In this document: one piece after another, positions 34,819-44,584 of the stretch
Layout: every line of letters starts with the position of its first letter
How positions within the stretch are numbered: position 1 is the first letter of the stretch
From: Ryuthela nishihirai
Taxonomy: Eukaryota > Arthropoda > Arachnida > Araneae > Heptathelidae
DNA length: 64,000 nt
Assembly (NCBI GenBank): GCA_038380435.1
Contig: JAWZYU010000018.1
Span: 50,493,751 to 50,557,750 of the forward strand
Direction of reading: 5' to 3'
Position numbers and translations under genes: made by a program
Notes under the pieces: model-generated
Told to the model about the DNA's origin: nothing
What the model saw: the letters and a program-made list of their open reading frames with translations, nothing else
The model's database searches: none

Positions 34819-35449
34819 CTACACTGGAAGACTTCCTCCAATGTAGAATTTGACGATGCCAATAGAAGCAAAGAGTTCAGGTGCCTGCGATGACCTCTGC
34901 TCAGGATTATCCACCAGCTGATAAACATATGCTGTGAATCTATTCACTTGGGGCTGTCAACCCACAAACAAACAGAAAACACAGCGGAAGATTTTCCCTC
35001 CACAGAAGCCCACCAGTGCAGCAAAATCAGGATCCATAATCAAGCTCAGAGCCATATATCTGTCCAGTCCAGTGGGTTTATATGATCAGCACCAGTAGCC
35101 TGTGTGGTTGACCACTCCTCAGCAGGGTAGGAAAAAAAAAGAAAAGTAGCCATAGTTGTCCAGATCAGTAGGCCACACTAATCTTGGCAGCCCTCCCCTT
35201 CCGTTCACTTCCACAAGAGAGTATCTCTTTTGAAAAGTATTAACGGTCTGCACCACGAGAAGGCGGGGTCGGACATTAAGTGCTAGGCCTGGCCGGTTCT
35301 ATGCATCATCACAGGGGATTGGTGCATAGCTCTCCTTCCAGTGACTACCCTACTCAAGACAAAACTATATTTTTTTAGCTTCCCTTTTTAATGGTCATTC
35401 TTTGATTTTAAATATTCCTCGTTTTAAAAACTAATATGTTTTATATCAG

Positions 35450-36083
35450 CTGGTAAATGATCGTGATCAGAAGCCACTGCAGGTGGAGATAGAACGGTAC
35501 CCTTGAAACTAGTTCGACATCGCCAATCTTAAACTAGAACTAGAGAAGAATGTGACTAAATTAGAGAGTGAGTTATCTCAGACCCAATTCGCTGGCTCTA
35601 GATCAGTGATTCTCAAACTTTTTTTGCTCACGGCACTCTATTTTTCTACGTGAATATTCGCGGCACACTAAATATTCAAGTTGACAACGCTACTGAAGAC
35701 TTGCGCATGCCCAGTTTGCCTTCAATAACAGTCATTTCTGTGGAATCATTTGTAAACGCAGGGGTGTTCTGTTCACGTTCTGATGTATGTTGAGGTTAAT
35801 TCTTACGCCATACAAGTTATGTGCAAGTTTTGTGTTCATTTTGCTTCTAACACAAATATAGATATGTTTTTGATTAAACGAAAAAAGTTAAATGAAGAAT
35901 CGCTAGCAGAAAGTAGCAACAAAATGGTTTATAAATTTCCTTTTATCTGCCATATCATCCGAAATTTCGCGGCACACATTTTGAAAACCACTGCTATAGA
36001 CGGATTCGGATAGTGAAGAGGCCCATTTGTTGTTTCAGTTCCGAAGCGCATGGCTTAAACTTCTTGCGCAGAGGCGTGCCTAA
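35450..36083 (+). pseudogene. Possible decayed coiled-coil exon interrupted by a hAT element
   Basis: After an acceptor-like ttttatatcag, a frame from 35450 reads LVNDRDQKPLQVEIER, hits stops at 35504 and 35510, then continues in the same frame as FDIANLKLELEKNVTKLESE and LSQTQFAGSR up to the hAT insertion at 35603. Beyond it a frame reads SDSDSEEAHLLFQFRSAWLK and LLAQRRA before a stop at 36081. The two parts join in frame only if 397 bp are removed; an 8-bp TSD predicts 398, so one base must have been lost. The heptad-like Leu/Glu pattern suggests a coiled coil. The parent gene is not recognised. Confidence 0.35.
35604..35993 (+). mobile_element. hAT-like non-autonomous element, 390 bp
   Basis: The left end cagtgattctcaaac and reversed right end cagtggttttcaaaatg are inverted repeats of the hAT type. 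Flanks ctctagat (35596-35603) and ctatagac (35994-36001) are an 8-bp TSD with two mismatches. The interior keeps a short frame including MFLIKRKKLNEESLAES, resembling the N-terminus of BED-finger hAT transposases. This suggests internal deletion of a larger element. Confidence 0.8.
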
Positions 36084-36649
36084 ATGGAATGAAGATGGAA
36101 AGTATGATGGAAAGTATAAAACCCTCTTGAGAGCTAGAGTAAATATATTTTCTGAGGCGGAATTACAGACTTCAAATATCTCGACGTTCCGCCCTCCTCA
36201 CACACATATTTAAAACGTTTTGAGTGCACACTGTTCTAGCAAATGGGAAATGGAATTGTCCCACGCCTATGCTAAGACAGCTGTTTAATAGTGTTGACCC
36301 AAGCTCTCTCAATAAACCTAGCTTCTTAAAAAATCTTAGTAATTATTTCCATAATTACCTGGAACGTGAGGACTTTTAAGCACGGATTGTTCTTCTGTGT
36401 AATAATTGTTCTTCCGCTAAATGAACTAAACCTCTTGGGCTTGCAAAAAATAACGCAAAATGCAACAAATATATATTTTTTTAATATCTTAAATCTCTCT
36501 TTCAAAGACATGATAATAGCAAACATTTATAAAATGCAGTTATACTTCTCACTAGGAATGCCAATAATGATCTTCCAAGATATGACTGCAACAAATGAAA
36601 GATTTTTACTTAAACAGGAATTGAAGACTTGAAAGTTATCTTCCGCCTA
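36084..36649. other. No recognised feature
   Basis: The frame 36366-36632 (plus, 88 codons) is hydrophobic and motif-less. Nothing is called. Confidence 0.5.
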
Positions 36650-36818
36650 GTACGGATATAAAAAAAGTAAAGGAGGTAGTGATGACGAGAGTGGATTTCC
36701 ATTGCAATGTAACATTTTCCCCTTCGATCACAAGATTGATAATTTTTGGCCTCCATTATCTTTAGCAGGATTCTTAAAGGTGTGGAGCATATACCCTCTC
36801 CCCCTCGATATGGACCTG
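36650..36818 (+). repeat. H1 MITE copy, diverged
   Basis: Contains ggatttccattgcaatgt, acattttccccttcgat, tttggcctccattatcttta, and an end ccctctccccctcgatatggacctg, matching H1 block order. The left TIR is unclear. Confidence 0.6.
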
Positions 36819-37219
36819 TCTGTTGTTATGCCTCTATTGAGGAGTCGAATGAAAAGGAAAGTGGGAAAAAAAGGAAATCAGAAATAATTCTACCTTTTTC
36901 CCCTTTTCGTTCGTGATTAATAAGCAGTTCTAATTCTTCCCTTTGAATTGGACACGTCAGCTAATGAAATTAGATACCAGTATATATACTTACACTTTCC
37001 TATTGCTCAGAAAGAAAATAACAATAGGCTTATACCTTTACGAGTAATTTTAAGTTTAACCGTCCACACTGCTAAATATTAACATATCCATACTGCACAT
37101 AAGAATCAGACTGTTCAAAACTGAACACAGATGATAAAATCATTTACATTGAGCGTTGTGCTTTTTGTCACCTGCTCTAATGCAGTGATAATAGTATCTT
37201 GTCTGAAGCATGAATGTGA

Positions 37220-37456
37220 GCTTAGAAAGACAGCGGTCAGTCGGATGGGATGGGATGTCTTGTGCTGGAGAGCCACATTCTCTCACGTTAAACAAATACG
37301 ATGGATGGCTTTGACGGAGGACTTTCATCTGTCTCCTACTAGCTATCCACTGTATCACCTTCCTGTACCTTCTCTGAGCCTTAGGATCTTCGTGAAATTG
37401 AGATTTAACCCATTGTTTACACAAAGTGCCGCTCAGAGGTAAAATAAGACAACCTA
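37220..37456 (+). repeat. SINE-A copy, head-less
   Basis: Blocks gtcagtcggatggga, ctggagagccacat, cacgttaaacaaatacgatgg, catctgtctcctactagc, ttctctgagccttaggatc and gccgctcagaggtaaaata are in order. Confidence 0.8.
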
Positions 37457-37637
37457 ACACGATGCCTGAATATGACCAGACTTTTTTTGTTTTTCCTTGA
37501 TAGGAATATATACTTTTAGAAAACTATTTATTTATACACTTTATTTTTGTTTTCTGCTAAGATTATAAAACCTTTAAATTCCTAGGATCACTTTCTGTTG
37601 TACATGTCTGCCGAACCCAGTGCTGTGCATATCAGCC

Positions 37638-37928
37638 CTAAATCTCAATTTCGGCGAAGCCATTTGGATCAAGAGAAACCTTGTAGAGCTCGAGTCTGTT
37701 GTTGTTCATATAGCGCAATAAGCCACAGCCTCGTGTATATGAAATCCATTGATAACACATATATTCAAGTTTGTATTCTATTGTTTTCACCAAGGAAGTC
37801 TCTTTTTGCAACGTGATGAACTGAACAGCAGTCAGAAGAACCGCGAAAACGAAAACAAAGTAAGTAATGGAGTTCCGCTGGACTGTTTTTAGGATCCTAT
37901 CAAAAATATCAGGCAAATAGATAGGCAT
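37638..37928 (-). CDS. Unassigned small membrane-protein-like frame
   Basis: From a Met at 37928 the frame reads MPIYLPDIFDRILKTVQRN, a hydrophobic segment SITYFVFVFAVLLTAVQFI (about residues 20-38), then a hydrophilic tail including EYKLEYMCYQWISYTRG and LLRYMNNNRLELYKVSLDPN before the stop. The open frame extends upstream to 38018 with a possible acceptor (aatttatag) just before. Composition looks more protein-like than neighbouring frames, but no family is recognised and there is no promoter, polyadenylation signal or splice evidence. It could be an exon or chance. Confidence 0.25.
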   Translation of the reverse strand: MPIYLPDIFDRILKTVQRNSITYFVFVFAVLLTAVQFITLQKETSLVKTIEYKLEYMCYQWISYTRGCGLLRYMNNNRLELYKVSLDPNGFAEIEI

Positions 37929-38169
37929 TTCCAATTCAATAATTAACTTTCTTCTCATTAAATGAAAGAAGACGATCAACTGGAGCCAACCTTCTCGACC
38001 AGAAAGAGAAAATTTCAACGTGTATGTCTATAAATTTAAGTTTTCCAACTTCCGTCTTAACCAGACATTAACTATTTAGGCATCCGCTCCCAACCTACAC
38101 TAAAAACTAACCGGATTTCCATAGCATTTACTTTTTTTCTCGTTACATATTTTAAGTGTGTTTTCTCGT

Positions 38170-38256
38170 TTCTCCTGTCCTAATACTTCCTATCCTTATG
38201 ACATGTCCGTTTAGACATTGCCAACAAAAAAATACCACTCAGGATTAATAAGTAAC
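38170..38256 (+). repeat. SINE-A 3' fragment, degenerate
   Basis: tccttatgacatgtccgttt, agacattg, caaaaaaataccactcagg correspond to the last ~80 bp of SINE-A. Confidence 0.55.
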
Positions 38257-39241
38257 ACCTAGAGGTATAGGTAAGTTTATCTTAACCTAATCGTGGTATG
38301 AAATATTCATTTTTAATGGCAAGGCAGTCCATTTAACCCATCTCTGAATTATTAACCTTTCTCTTCTATAGTGAAGAAAGAGAAAGGAAGTGAATTATCC
38401 TCTACTTAAGTCTTTCGTTAATCACATCATTCCTGGCTTCAAAACTTTTTTTTCTAGATATTAAGTAATTTGTGAGGAAAATATCCAGAAATTACAATCT
38501 TCCATTTCCTCCTTTAGTCTGAAATGGGGAAGAATAACCTTGCTAAACTGCAGCAATTTGATTCACTTGATTGAATCCTTTTTACTTTATGACTCGTGTG
38601 CCGAAGTTTCCAGACTTGGCTGACTGGTTGCTAAGCATTGTTCCTCTGACCTCTATCGTCCATGAACTAGTGAAGGAAAAAGCTAAGATGTTGAAAGAAG
38701 AGAGCTGAGGTAGAAAATGATTTATCTTTTTCTGTTACACGAGTTTATAAAACGCGGCCGAAACTCACTTAAAAGCCAAAGAGAGTTTGAGAAACTGAGT
38801 TTCAGTATTACTTAGATATTCTTTCTCTTAAGCCACTCTCAAACAACCTGTCTTTATCAGTAGGTCAAGCGACGGCATCAAAGGACGATATTCACGACGT
38901 TAGTTGGAAACAGGACACAACGTTGAATATTGCGATTTTAATTATTTAAAAGCCCTGATTGAGCAACAATTTTAGTGTTTTGTATTCAAATAGTCATCAT
39001 CTCAGATGTATTGAAAATAATTTTTAGTTTTCTTAGTTTGAAGAGATACTTGTTTTGTGACTAGGCTGGAGTGTTGAGTAACAAAGTACGCAACACATGT
39101 TACTTGAGGTTTGCGAGCATCTACCCACGACTGTGCTAATTTTCAATGAAATGCATTGAAATGGGGATATGAAAACTAAAAGTGCGGTTATGAGCAGGTA
39201 AAATCTAGCTTTCCTTCTGTTGTTGAGAAATTAGCTCTTTT
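38257..39241. other. No recognised feature
   Basis: About 1 kb with no gene, repeat or TIR recognised on either strand. Confidence 0.5.
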
Positions 39242-39252
39242 GTCTGCAATGC

Positions 39253-39552
39253 GTTGGGTTGGGTTGTTTTACCTCTAAACGGTACTTTTTGCACACCATG
39301 GGCTAAATGGCCAGGTCAATGAACCCCAAAGGGTCAGAGAAGGTTGGGGGAGGGGGACCCGCTGGAACAGTTGTTGGGAGACAGATGGTAGCCTCCCGTC
39401 AAGGCCATCCAGCGTGTTCTTTAACGTGCACAGGGTATGGATCTCCAGCACACGGGGCCACGGCTTCACGTCCCATCCGACGGACGGCGGCCTTTCCAAG
39501 CCCGTCGGTGTCTCCTACTGACCCTGGGCAGGGCGGGGAATTTTGCGGAGAT
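39253..39552 (-). mobile_element. SINE-A, 5'-truncated with TSD
   Basis: Flanked by gtctgcaatgc (39242-39252) and gtccgcaatgc (39553-39563), one mismatch. The 3' end carries three AACCC units on the SINE strand. The element stops in the tttgcggagat block, so the tRNA-like head is missing although the TSD is present: truncation happened at insertion, as in LINE 5' truncation. This copy has no pol III promoter. Confidence 0.92.
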
Positions 39553-39563
39553 GTCCGCAATGC

Positions 39564-40067
39564 AAAAGGACGTGAGTTCAAATTGCTAGTAGAGCTTAAT
39601 CGTTTGTTTCGTATTTCTGCTAAAAACAGTTCTCTGGTCTAAACTATCTCACTGGTTTACAAACTGTCATTCACCTTCCTAGGTGATTTACAGTAAAATG
39701 GCACTACGAGAACTACATTTTATTTACCCATTCATTAGACGTACTATACTTATTGCCTGCTTCTGAAGTGAAAGAATAAAGATATTGCAGTCAAATTCCA
39801 ATCAGCTTTGTATTTCTTCTACAATCACAAAATCTCCGTGGTTCTTAACAGGGAGAAGCGACTTAAAGACTAAGTTTTGACGATATATTTACACCACAGT
39901 TATGCTCCTATCTTTTATACTCTTGATGCAAATAGAAATTTATATTATCTTCTTCTAGAGTACGAGGGAAGTATAGTTTTCAGTAACTAGAATATTTTTA
40001 TTCACAACCAATTAAAATACTAATTTATCATTTATAATGATAAAAATTGGTCTGAAATGACTTAGTG
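39564..40067. other. No recognised feature
   Basis: AT-rich with no supported frame or repeat. Confidence 0.5.
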
Positions 40068-40185
40068 TTAGGGAACTAACTACGGTTCCAACAGGCAAAC
40101 TTGTGTGTTCTGTTAGCTTTAACTAATGCAGTGGTCACCTATGGAGATTTCCTAGTATGACAAGGCGTGTACAAGAAAGCAACCT
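40068..40185 (+). repeat. SINE-C-like repeat, second copy
   Basis: Matches the reverse complement of 27159-27275 (gttccaacaggcaaac, ctgttagctttaactaatgc, gtggtcacc, aaggcgtgtacaagaaagc). Confidence 0.45.
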
Positions 40186-40228
40186 TCTTTATTATATGTA
40201 ACAAATCAAAAACTATAAAACGAAGAAA

Positions 40229-40336
40229 AGCAGAAAATGTTCATTACTCTATTTCTGATTATAGAAATATAGGGAGCAGAAAAGTTTAAGCAGAAAATGT
40301 TCATTACTCTATTTCTGATTATAGAAATATAGGGAG
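40229..40336. repeat. Exact 48-bp direct duplication, period 60
   Basis: 40229-40276 and 40289-40336 are identical (aagcagaaaatgttcattac … tatagggag), separated by cagaaaagttta. The identity implies a very recent event or an assembly artefact. Confidence 0.95.
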
Positions 40337-40437
40337 AATTACTTGGAGCTAGAAATGCGTTTATGAAAAACGTAAGCAACTAATGGTATAAGTAAGGAGA
40401 CAGACAAATTGGATAATTTAATGAAAGCAAAAAAGCA

Positions 40438-40590
40438 AATTTTTTGTGCTGGAAACCACCCTTTCAATATGTTTTGTCTGGTTATTTATCAAATAATTGA
40501 CCCTCCCAAGCATTCATTTCGATACAGATCGCAAACAAGATTAATTCCCGAAAAACAAAAGTTCAAATCAAAGTAACTTTTATTTTATTA
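40438..40590 (+). repeat. Dispersed repeat, copy 1 of 2
   Basis: tcaatatgttttgtctggtt, atttatcaaataattga, aagcattcatttcgatacag align with 42655-42740 in the same orientation. The family is unknown. Confidence 0.6.
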
Positions 40591-40953
40591 CGCTCCATAT
40601 GTTTTGTAAATATTGGTGTTAAAAATGTATGAAGCTCAGTTATTTAGAGGTTTATTATCTGAATAAGTGAATTCGTAAAGTCCAACTTTATGTATCGTGT
40701 GATTATACACGTAGTTTCTTGACATACCCCAAAGCAAATATCATAAGAATAAATAATCACACTTGAATGAAAATTCACATGCATACAATAGATAGTTTGA
40801 GGAATCTGGAAAGAACTACTCGGAAGGCAGAGAGGAGTGTAACTGACTGAGCTAATATTAATTACCTACTTAATGGGATTACAGTAGTAACTGTAAAGAT
40901 GCAGAAATTCCTATTTCCCGATATCAAAAACAGTGTAAGTTTCTTCAGTCGTT

Positions 40954-41667
40954 CCCAGCCCTGCCCATGATCAGTAGGGGACACCGATGGGCTTGGAAAG
41001 GCCACCGTCCGTCGGATAGGACATTAAGGGTTGGGTTGTTTTACCTCTGAGCGGCACTTTTTTGCACACCATGGTCTAAATGGCCAGGTCACATGGACCC
41101 CGAAGGCTCAGAGAAGGTTGGGGGAGGGAACCCACTGGAACAGCTGTTGGGAGACAGATGGTAGCCTCCCGTCAAGGCCATTCAGCGTGTTCTTTAACGT
41201 GCATAGGGTATGGTTCTCCTGCACACGGGGCCACGGCTTAACGTCCCATCCGACGGACGGCGGCCTTTACCAAACTCATCGGTGTCCCCTACTGACCGTG
41301 GGCGGGGCGGGGAATTTTGCGGAGATAAATCTCAACGCTGACCCAGCTGGGACTCGAACCAGGGAATTACAGATTACGAGCCTGGAGCGCTACCGACTGA
41401 GCCACCCCCGCCCCTAGGACGTTACGTCGTGGCTCAGTGTGCGGGAGAGCCGTCCCTGTGAACGTTTAAGAACACACTGAATGGTCTTGACGGGGAGGCT
41501 ACCATCTGTCTCCCAACAGCTGTTCCAGTGGGTTCCCTCCCCCAACAGCTATCCCAGTGGGTCCCCTCCCCCAACCTTCTCTGAGCCTTCGGGGTCCTTG
41601 TGGCCTGGCCATTTAGCCATGGTGTGCAAAAAAGTGCCGTTCAGAGGTAAAACAACTTAACTCAACC
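40954..41667 (+). mobile_element. SINE-A, 5'-truncated, carrying a second SINE-A
   Basis: The outer copy is 40954-41027 plus 41425-41667 and is flanked by a perfect 11-bp TSD, cttcagtcgtt (40943-40953, 41668-41678). It lacks the head, beginning at cccagccctgcc. A local duplication of the cagtgggtyccctcccccaac segment lies at 41528-41575. The inner copy interrupts it in the ggacgtta block. Confidence 0.92.
41028..41414 (-). mobile_element. SINE-A, full length, nested in another SINE-A
   Basis: The TSD is taggacatta (41017-41026) and taggacgtta (41415-41424), one mismatch. It is complete from the reversed 3' end gggttgggttgttttacc to the reversed head ctgagccacccccgcccc. A and B boxes are present on the minus strand (tggctcagtcgg, ggttcgagtccc). 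The reading frame spanning it is meaningless. Confidence 0.94.
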
Positions 41668-41678
41668 CTTCAGTCGTT

Positions 41679-42209
41679 TCAGATATATCATAATCAGCTA
41701 ACACTTCGTGAAGATCGAGTCAATGCGCCATTATATTCTCAATATCGATGCGGTTGCTGCACTGCTCAGCTGTCTAAGTGAGCACAGTCTAGTCAGAGGG
41801 TCATGTAATGCCAGAGATTTATGAATTCTGGTTAAAACGTTTTATTTTTTGGATCCCTAACAGTGACGTAGCTATGGGGAAAGAGGTTGGGGATAAAGTT
41901 GTTCCCGAAGAAGGAAATATGGGGGTGCAAACTCGAGGATAAAAATAACATTTTTGTTTCTGACTTGGAGCACAAAGTTTGTTACTTTTCGCTGAGCAAA
42001 ATACATATAACTATGCTAATGTTACTTAATTAGTTTGTTCAATCTGTAGTGGGTAGTTATTCGCAAATTTGGAATCAGTGTCTGAAGTACAAGATGAGGA
42101 AAAAGTTTCGCAAGTTTCCTAATGGTGAATGCAAGAACCATCAGGCTGCAAAGAGATTTCCTTCCAGAAAAAACGACTGTCACAACCTTCCCTACCCAAT
42201 TACCTTCGA
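41679..42209. other. No gene; possible hAT-like terminus at 41871
   Basis: cagtgacgtagctatgggg at 41871 looks like a hAT 5' end (CAGTGGCGTAGC type), but no matching right end follows nearby. Confidence 0.35.
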
Positions 42210-42385
42210 AATTATGCGGAAGACCTTGCACCCAGAGCCAGGTTTAAGGTCCCTTCTGACAGACGACGGCATTTCTAAGTCCATCGAAGTCACGTTTCTC
42301 ACCAAGAATTTCAATGCACACGTAATGGTAAAATCGAACTTGGGAACATGAGGATAAGAGATTGACGCATGAGCCAATATCCGCC
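42210..42385 (-). repeat. SINE-A fragment, degenerate
   Basis: cagacgacggcatttctaag and the head end cgaacttgggaac … gcatgagccaatatccgcc are recognisable in reverse. Confidence 0.6.
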
Positions 42386-42609
42386 CTTTCGAATCAGGAT
42401 AGTTTTGTACAGGTATTCAGAATGACGTGGACAAGAAGAACTATATTGAAACGCATTGATAAATACACTACCCTACCTATTAGATTACCATTTATAGAAT
42501 TCCCAGGTTATTCCAATGGTAAGCTAATTTCAATGCTGCATTTCTTTTAAATATTATTTTTGTGGTAAACTACCGCTTAAGATAAAGATCTCAATTATAT
42601 CTATCTAAA

Positions 42610-42770
42610 GATTTAAAAAAAAAAATGGGTAAAAACAACGTTTGTGTGATGAAAAACTACTTTCTCAATATGTTTTACCTGGCTATTTATAAAATAATCG
42701 ACTCTTTCTAAGAATTCGTTTCGATACAAATTGCTAGTGAAGATTATCCGAGAAAAAAATTATATTAAAA
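42610..42770 (+). repeat. Dispersed repeat, copy 2 of 2
   Basis: Counterpart of 40438-40590, with shared words caatatgttttacctgg, tatttataaaataat and ttcgtttcgatacaaat. Confidence 0.6.
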
Positions 42771-43969
42771 TAATCTATATTTTTTGGGCTTTAAATTATT
42801 GAGGCACTAATATGTACATTGATCTTATATATAGAGTACCAGTCTTTTTTTTTCGAATTACGAATTAAGAAGTGTTTCGGATATTTTTGCACGAAATTCG
42901 CTTATAGGGTCTTAAAATTGAAAGAAATTCCGAATTATACTATTTTTTGCCAAAAATATTAGAAATGATTAAAATTAAAAAAAAATAAATAAAACAAAAT
43001 TCAAAATTCGAATTTTTTTGTTAATTGGAAATTTATTGCATGTTATCGTATTGGAAACAAATTTAGGAAAAATATATTAATTTGTACTAAAATAAAATAT
43101 TTAACTATTGTTGTTCCCATATAGGACTAAAAGGGTTACAACATTATTTTGATGCTTATCTTCCGTTAAATATACCAGCTTCGGAACTTTTTTAAAATAT
43201 GAATACATTATTTGGAAAATCAAGATTCCTACAGATTACTCTGAGTCTTCAGTTGATCTTTAGTAGCATTTAACATAGAAAGTTTTATTTAGAAGGTATA
43301 GAAAGATTTAGAAGAATTAGTGCAATGAAACTTATTTTGTTACATGAACGAAATCAAATAATTCTTCAGTCCTCATGTGCTTTAATTCAATTAAAATAAT
43401 ACAAAATGAATCGGACAGTGGTTTCCAAAGAAACTTTTTTTTCTTAGGAAATATATCAAATAGAATATCAAATACTTAGATTAACATAATTATGCACGTT
43501 TTATTTCGGCAGAAAAAAAATTGAAACTCATGGATGAAACACTCGTATATTTGTATGCAAGGTAAAAAAAATTTTTTCAACTAGTTTTATACATGAAAAA
43601 TTATTTGATTCTCATGAGAGTGAGTGTTAAAATATAATACTTGGTAAAAGGGAACGTCCAGCCCGATAAGGAGGCTTTCGTCTTACAAAAATTGACAAGC
43701 ACTAGGATAAGAGAACAAGTCGGGTGATAGTGAAAAAAAGGTCAAGCTTTGGTATAAGCGATTTGAATGATTCATAAATGAATTGAATATACATTGCTAT
43801 TGGAATTTACAGGGATGTTAAATACGGGAATAGACATGCTCAAATATGTAAATTAAAATGTTAAATATGGGAATAGAAATACCATCATGGATTTCCAAGA
43901 GGGGGGAGGGAATGCCTTTTCCCTGCTGATTCTCAGTTTTCGGGAGTCCTATATGATAGATGATAATGA
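42771..43969. other. No recognised feature
   Basis: About 1.2 kb of AT-rich sequence with many A/T runs and no supported gene or element. Confidence 0.5.
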
Positions 43970-44306
43970 GTTGATTACCTTTAAATGGCATTTTGTTTCA
44001 CACAGTGGTCTAAATAATTATGTCACAAGGACCACTAAAGGCTCAGAGAAGGTTAGGGAAGGGATCCGCTTGAAGGTTAAGTGACTGGAATCCTCTTTCA
44101 GGCTCTATGGCGTGTTCTTTAACATGCATAGACTATGGCTCTCCTGCGCACAGGACTATTCACTAATCATTGGATGGTTTAACATCCCATCCGATGAAAA
44201 GTGGCCTTTAATGAATTCTCAGGAAAATCCGTAGTTGTTTGGACTTGAACCTGGATTATCAGAATACAAGCCTGGCACAATACTGACTGAGCCAACCCCT
44301 GCTCCA
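43970..44306 (-). repeat. SINE-A copy, old
   Basis: Reversed blocks are in order: ggtctaaataattatgtcac, aaaggctcagagaaggtt, gcgtgttctttaacatgca, ccatccgatg and the head gactgagccaacccctgc. Full length but strongly diverged. Confidence 0.8.
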
Positions 44307-44462
44307 TGGTCATCTGTACTGGATGAAGAAGGTATTATTATCATGGATCTGGATAAATATAAAAGTTAATAGTAATACTCAAATGGTCTCATCGAAGAAG
44401 TGTCCTTTTATTAGATATAACTTCTAAAATATTATCTCTATGGTGAAACATGACTTTAAATG

Positions 44463-44563
44463 AGTTGAAGACAGGGCTAGAGTGGGGGATGGCAAGGGGG
44501 CCTTGCCATCCCCCACTCCCCCTGAAAATGCTAGGAAGGGTAAGGAAGGCAAAGATTATTACT
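44463..44563 (-). mobile_element. H1 MITE, truncated, inverted
   Basis: Starts cagggctagagtgggggatg and reaches gaaaatgctaggaaggg and ggcaaagattatt, the reverse of the H1 3' half. It contains a perfect palindrome, gggggatggcaagg paired with ccttgccatccccc (44487-44516). Confidence 0.65.
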
Positions 44564-44584
44564 GATAGTAAATATTTATTGAGT

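Larger units (their letters stand above)
31798..35349 (-). mobile_element. RTE-like non-LTR retrotransposon, near complete
   Basis: The 3.55-kb copy has a 5' leader (35349-34819), then an apurinic-type endonuclease, linker, reverse transcriptase, C-terminal domain and the TGA tail. It would copy its own RNA into the genome by target-primed reverse transcription. Its 5' limit is inferred because this copy and that at 53103-56141 both end at ccagtgactacc. Breaks: TGG-to-TAG near 34031, a frameshift near 33235, a frameshift near 32695 and TGG-to-TGA near 32291. RTE assignment rests on length, tail type and the C-terminal WFGHVARM region. Confidence 0.88.

Noticed and set aside
41031..41417. 128-codon frame also seen in similar form at 14294, 27659, 27516 and 39307
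   Set aside because: All are readings across SINE-A, which is non-coding; conservation follows the SINE.
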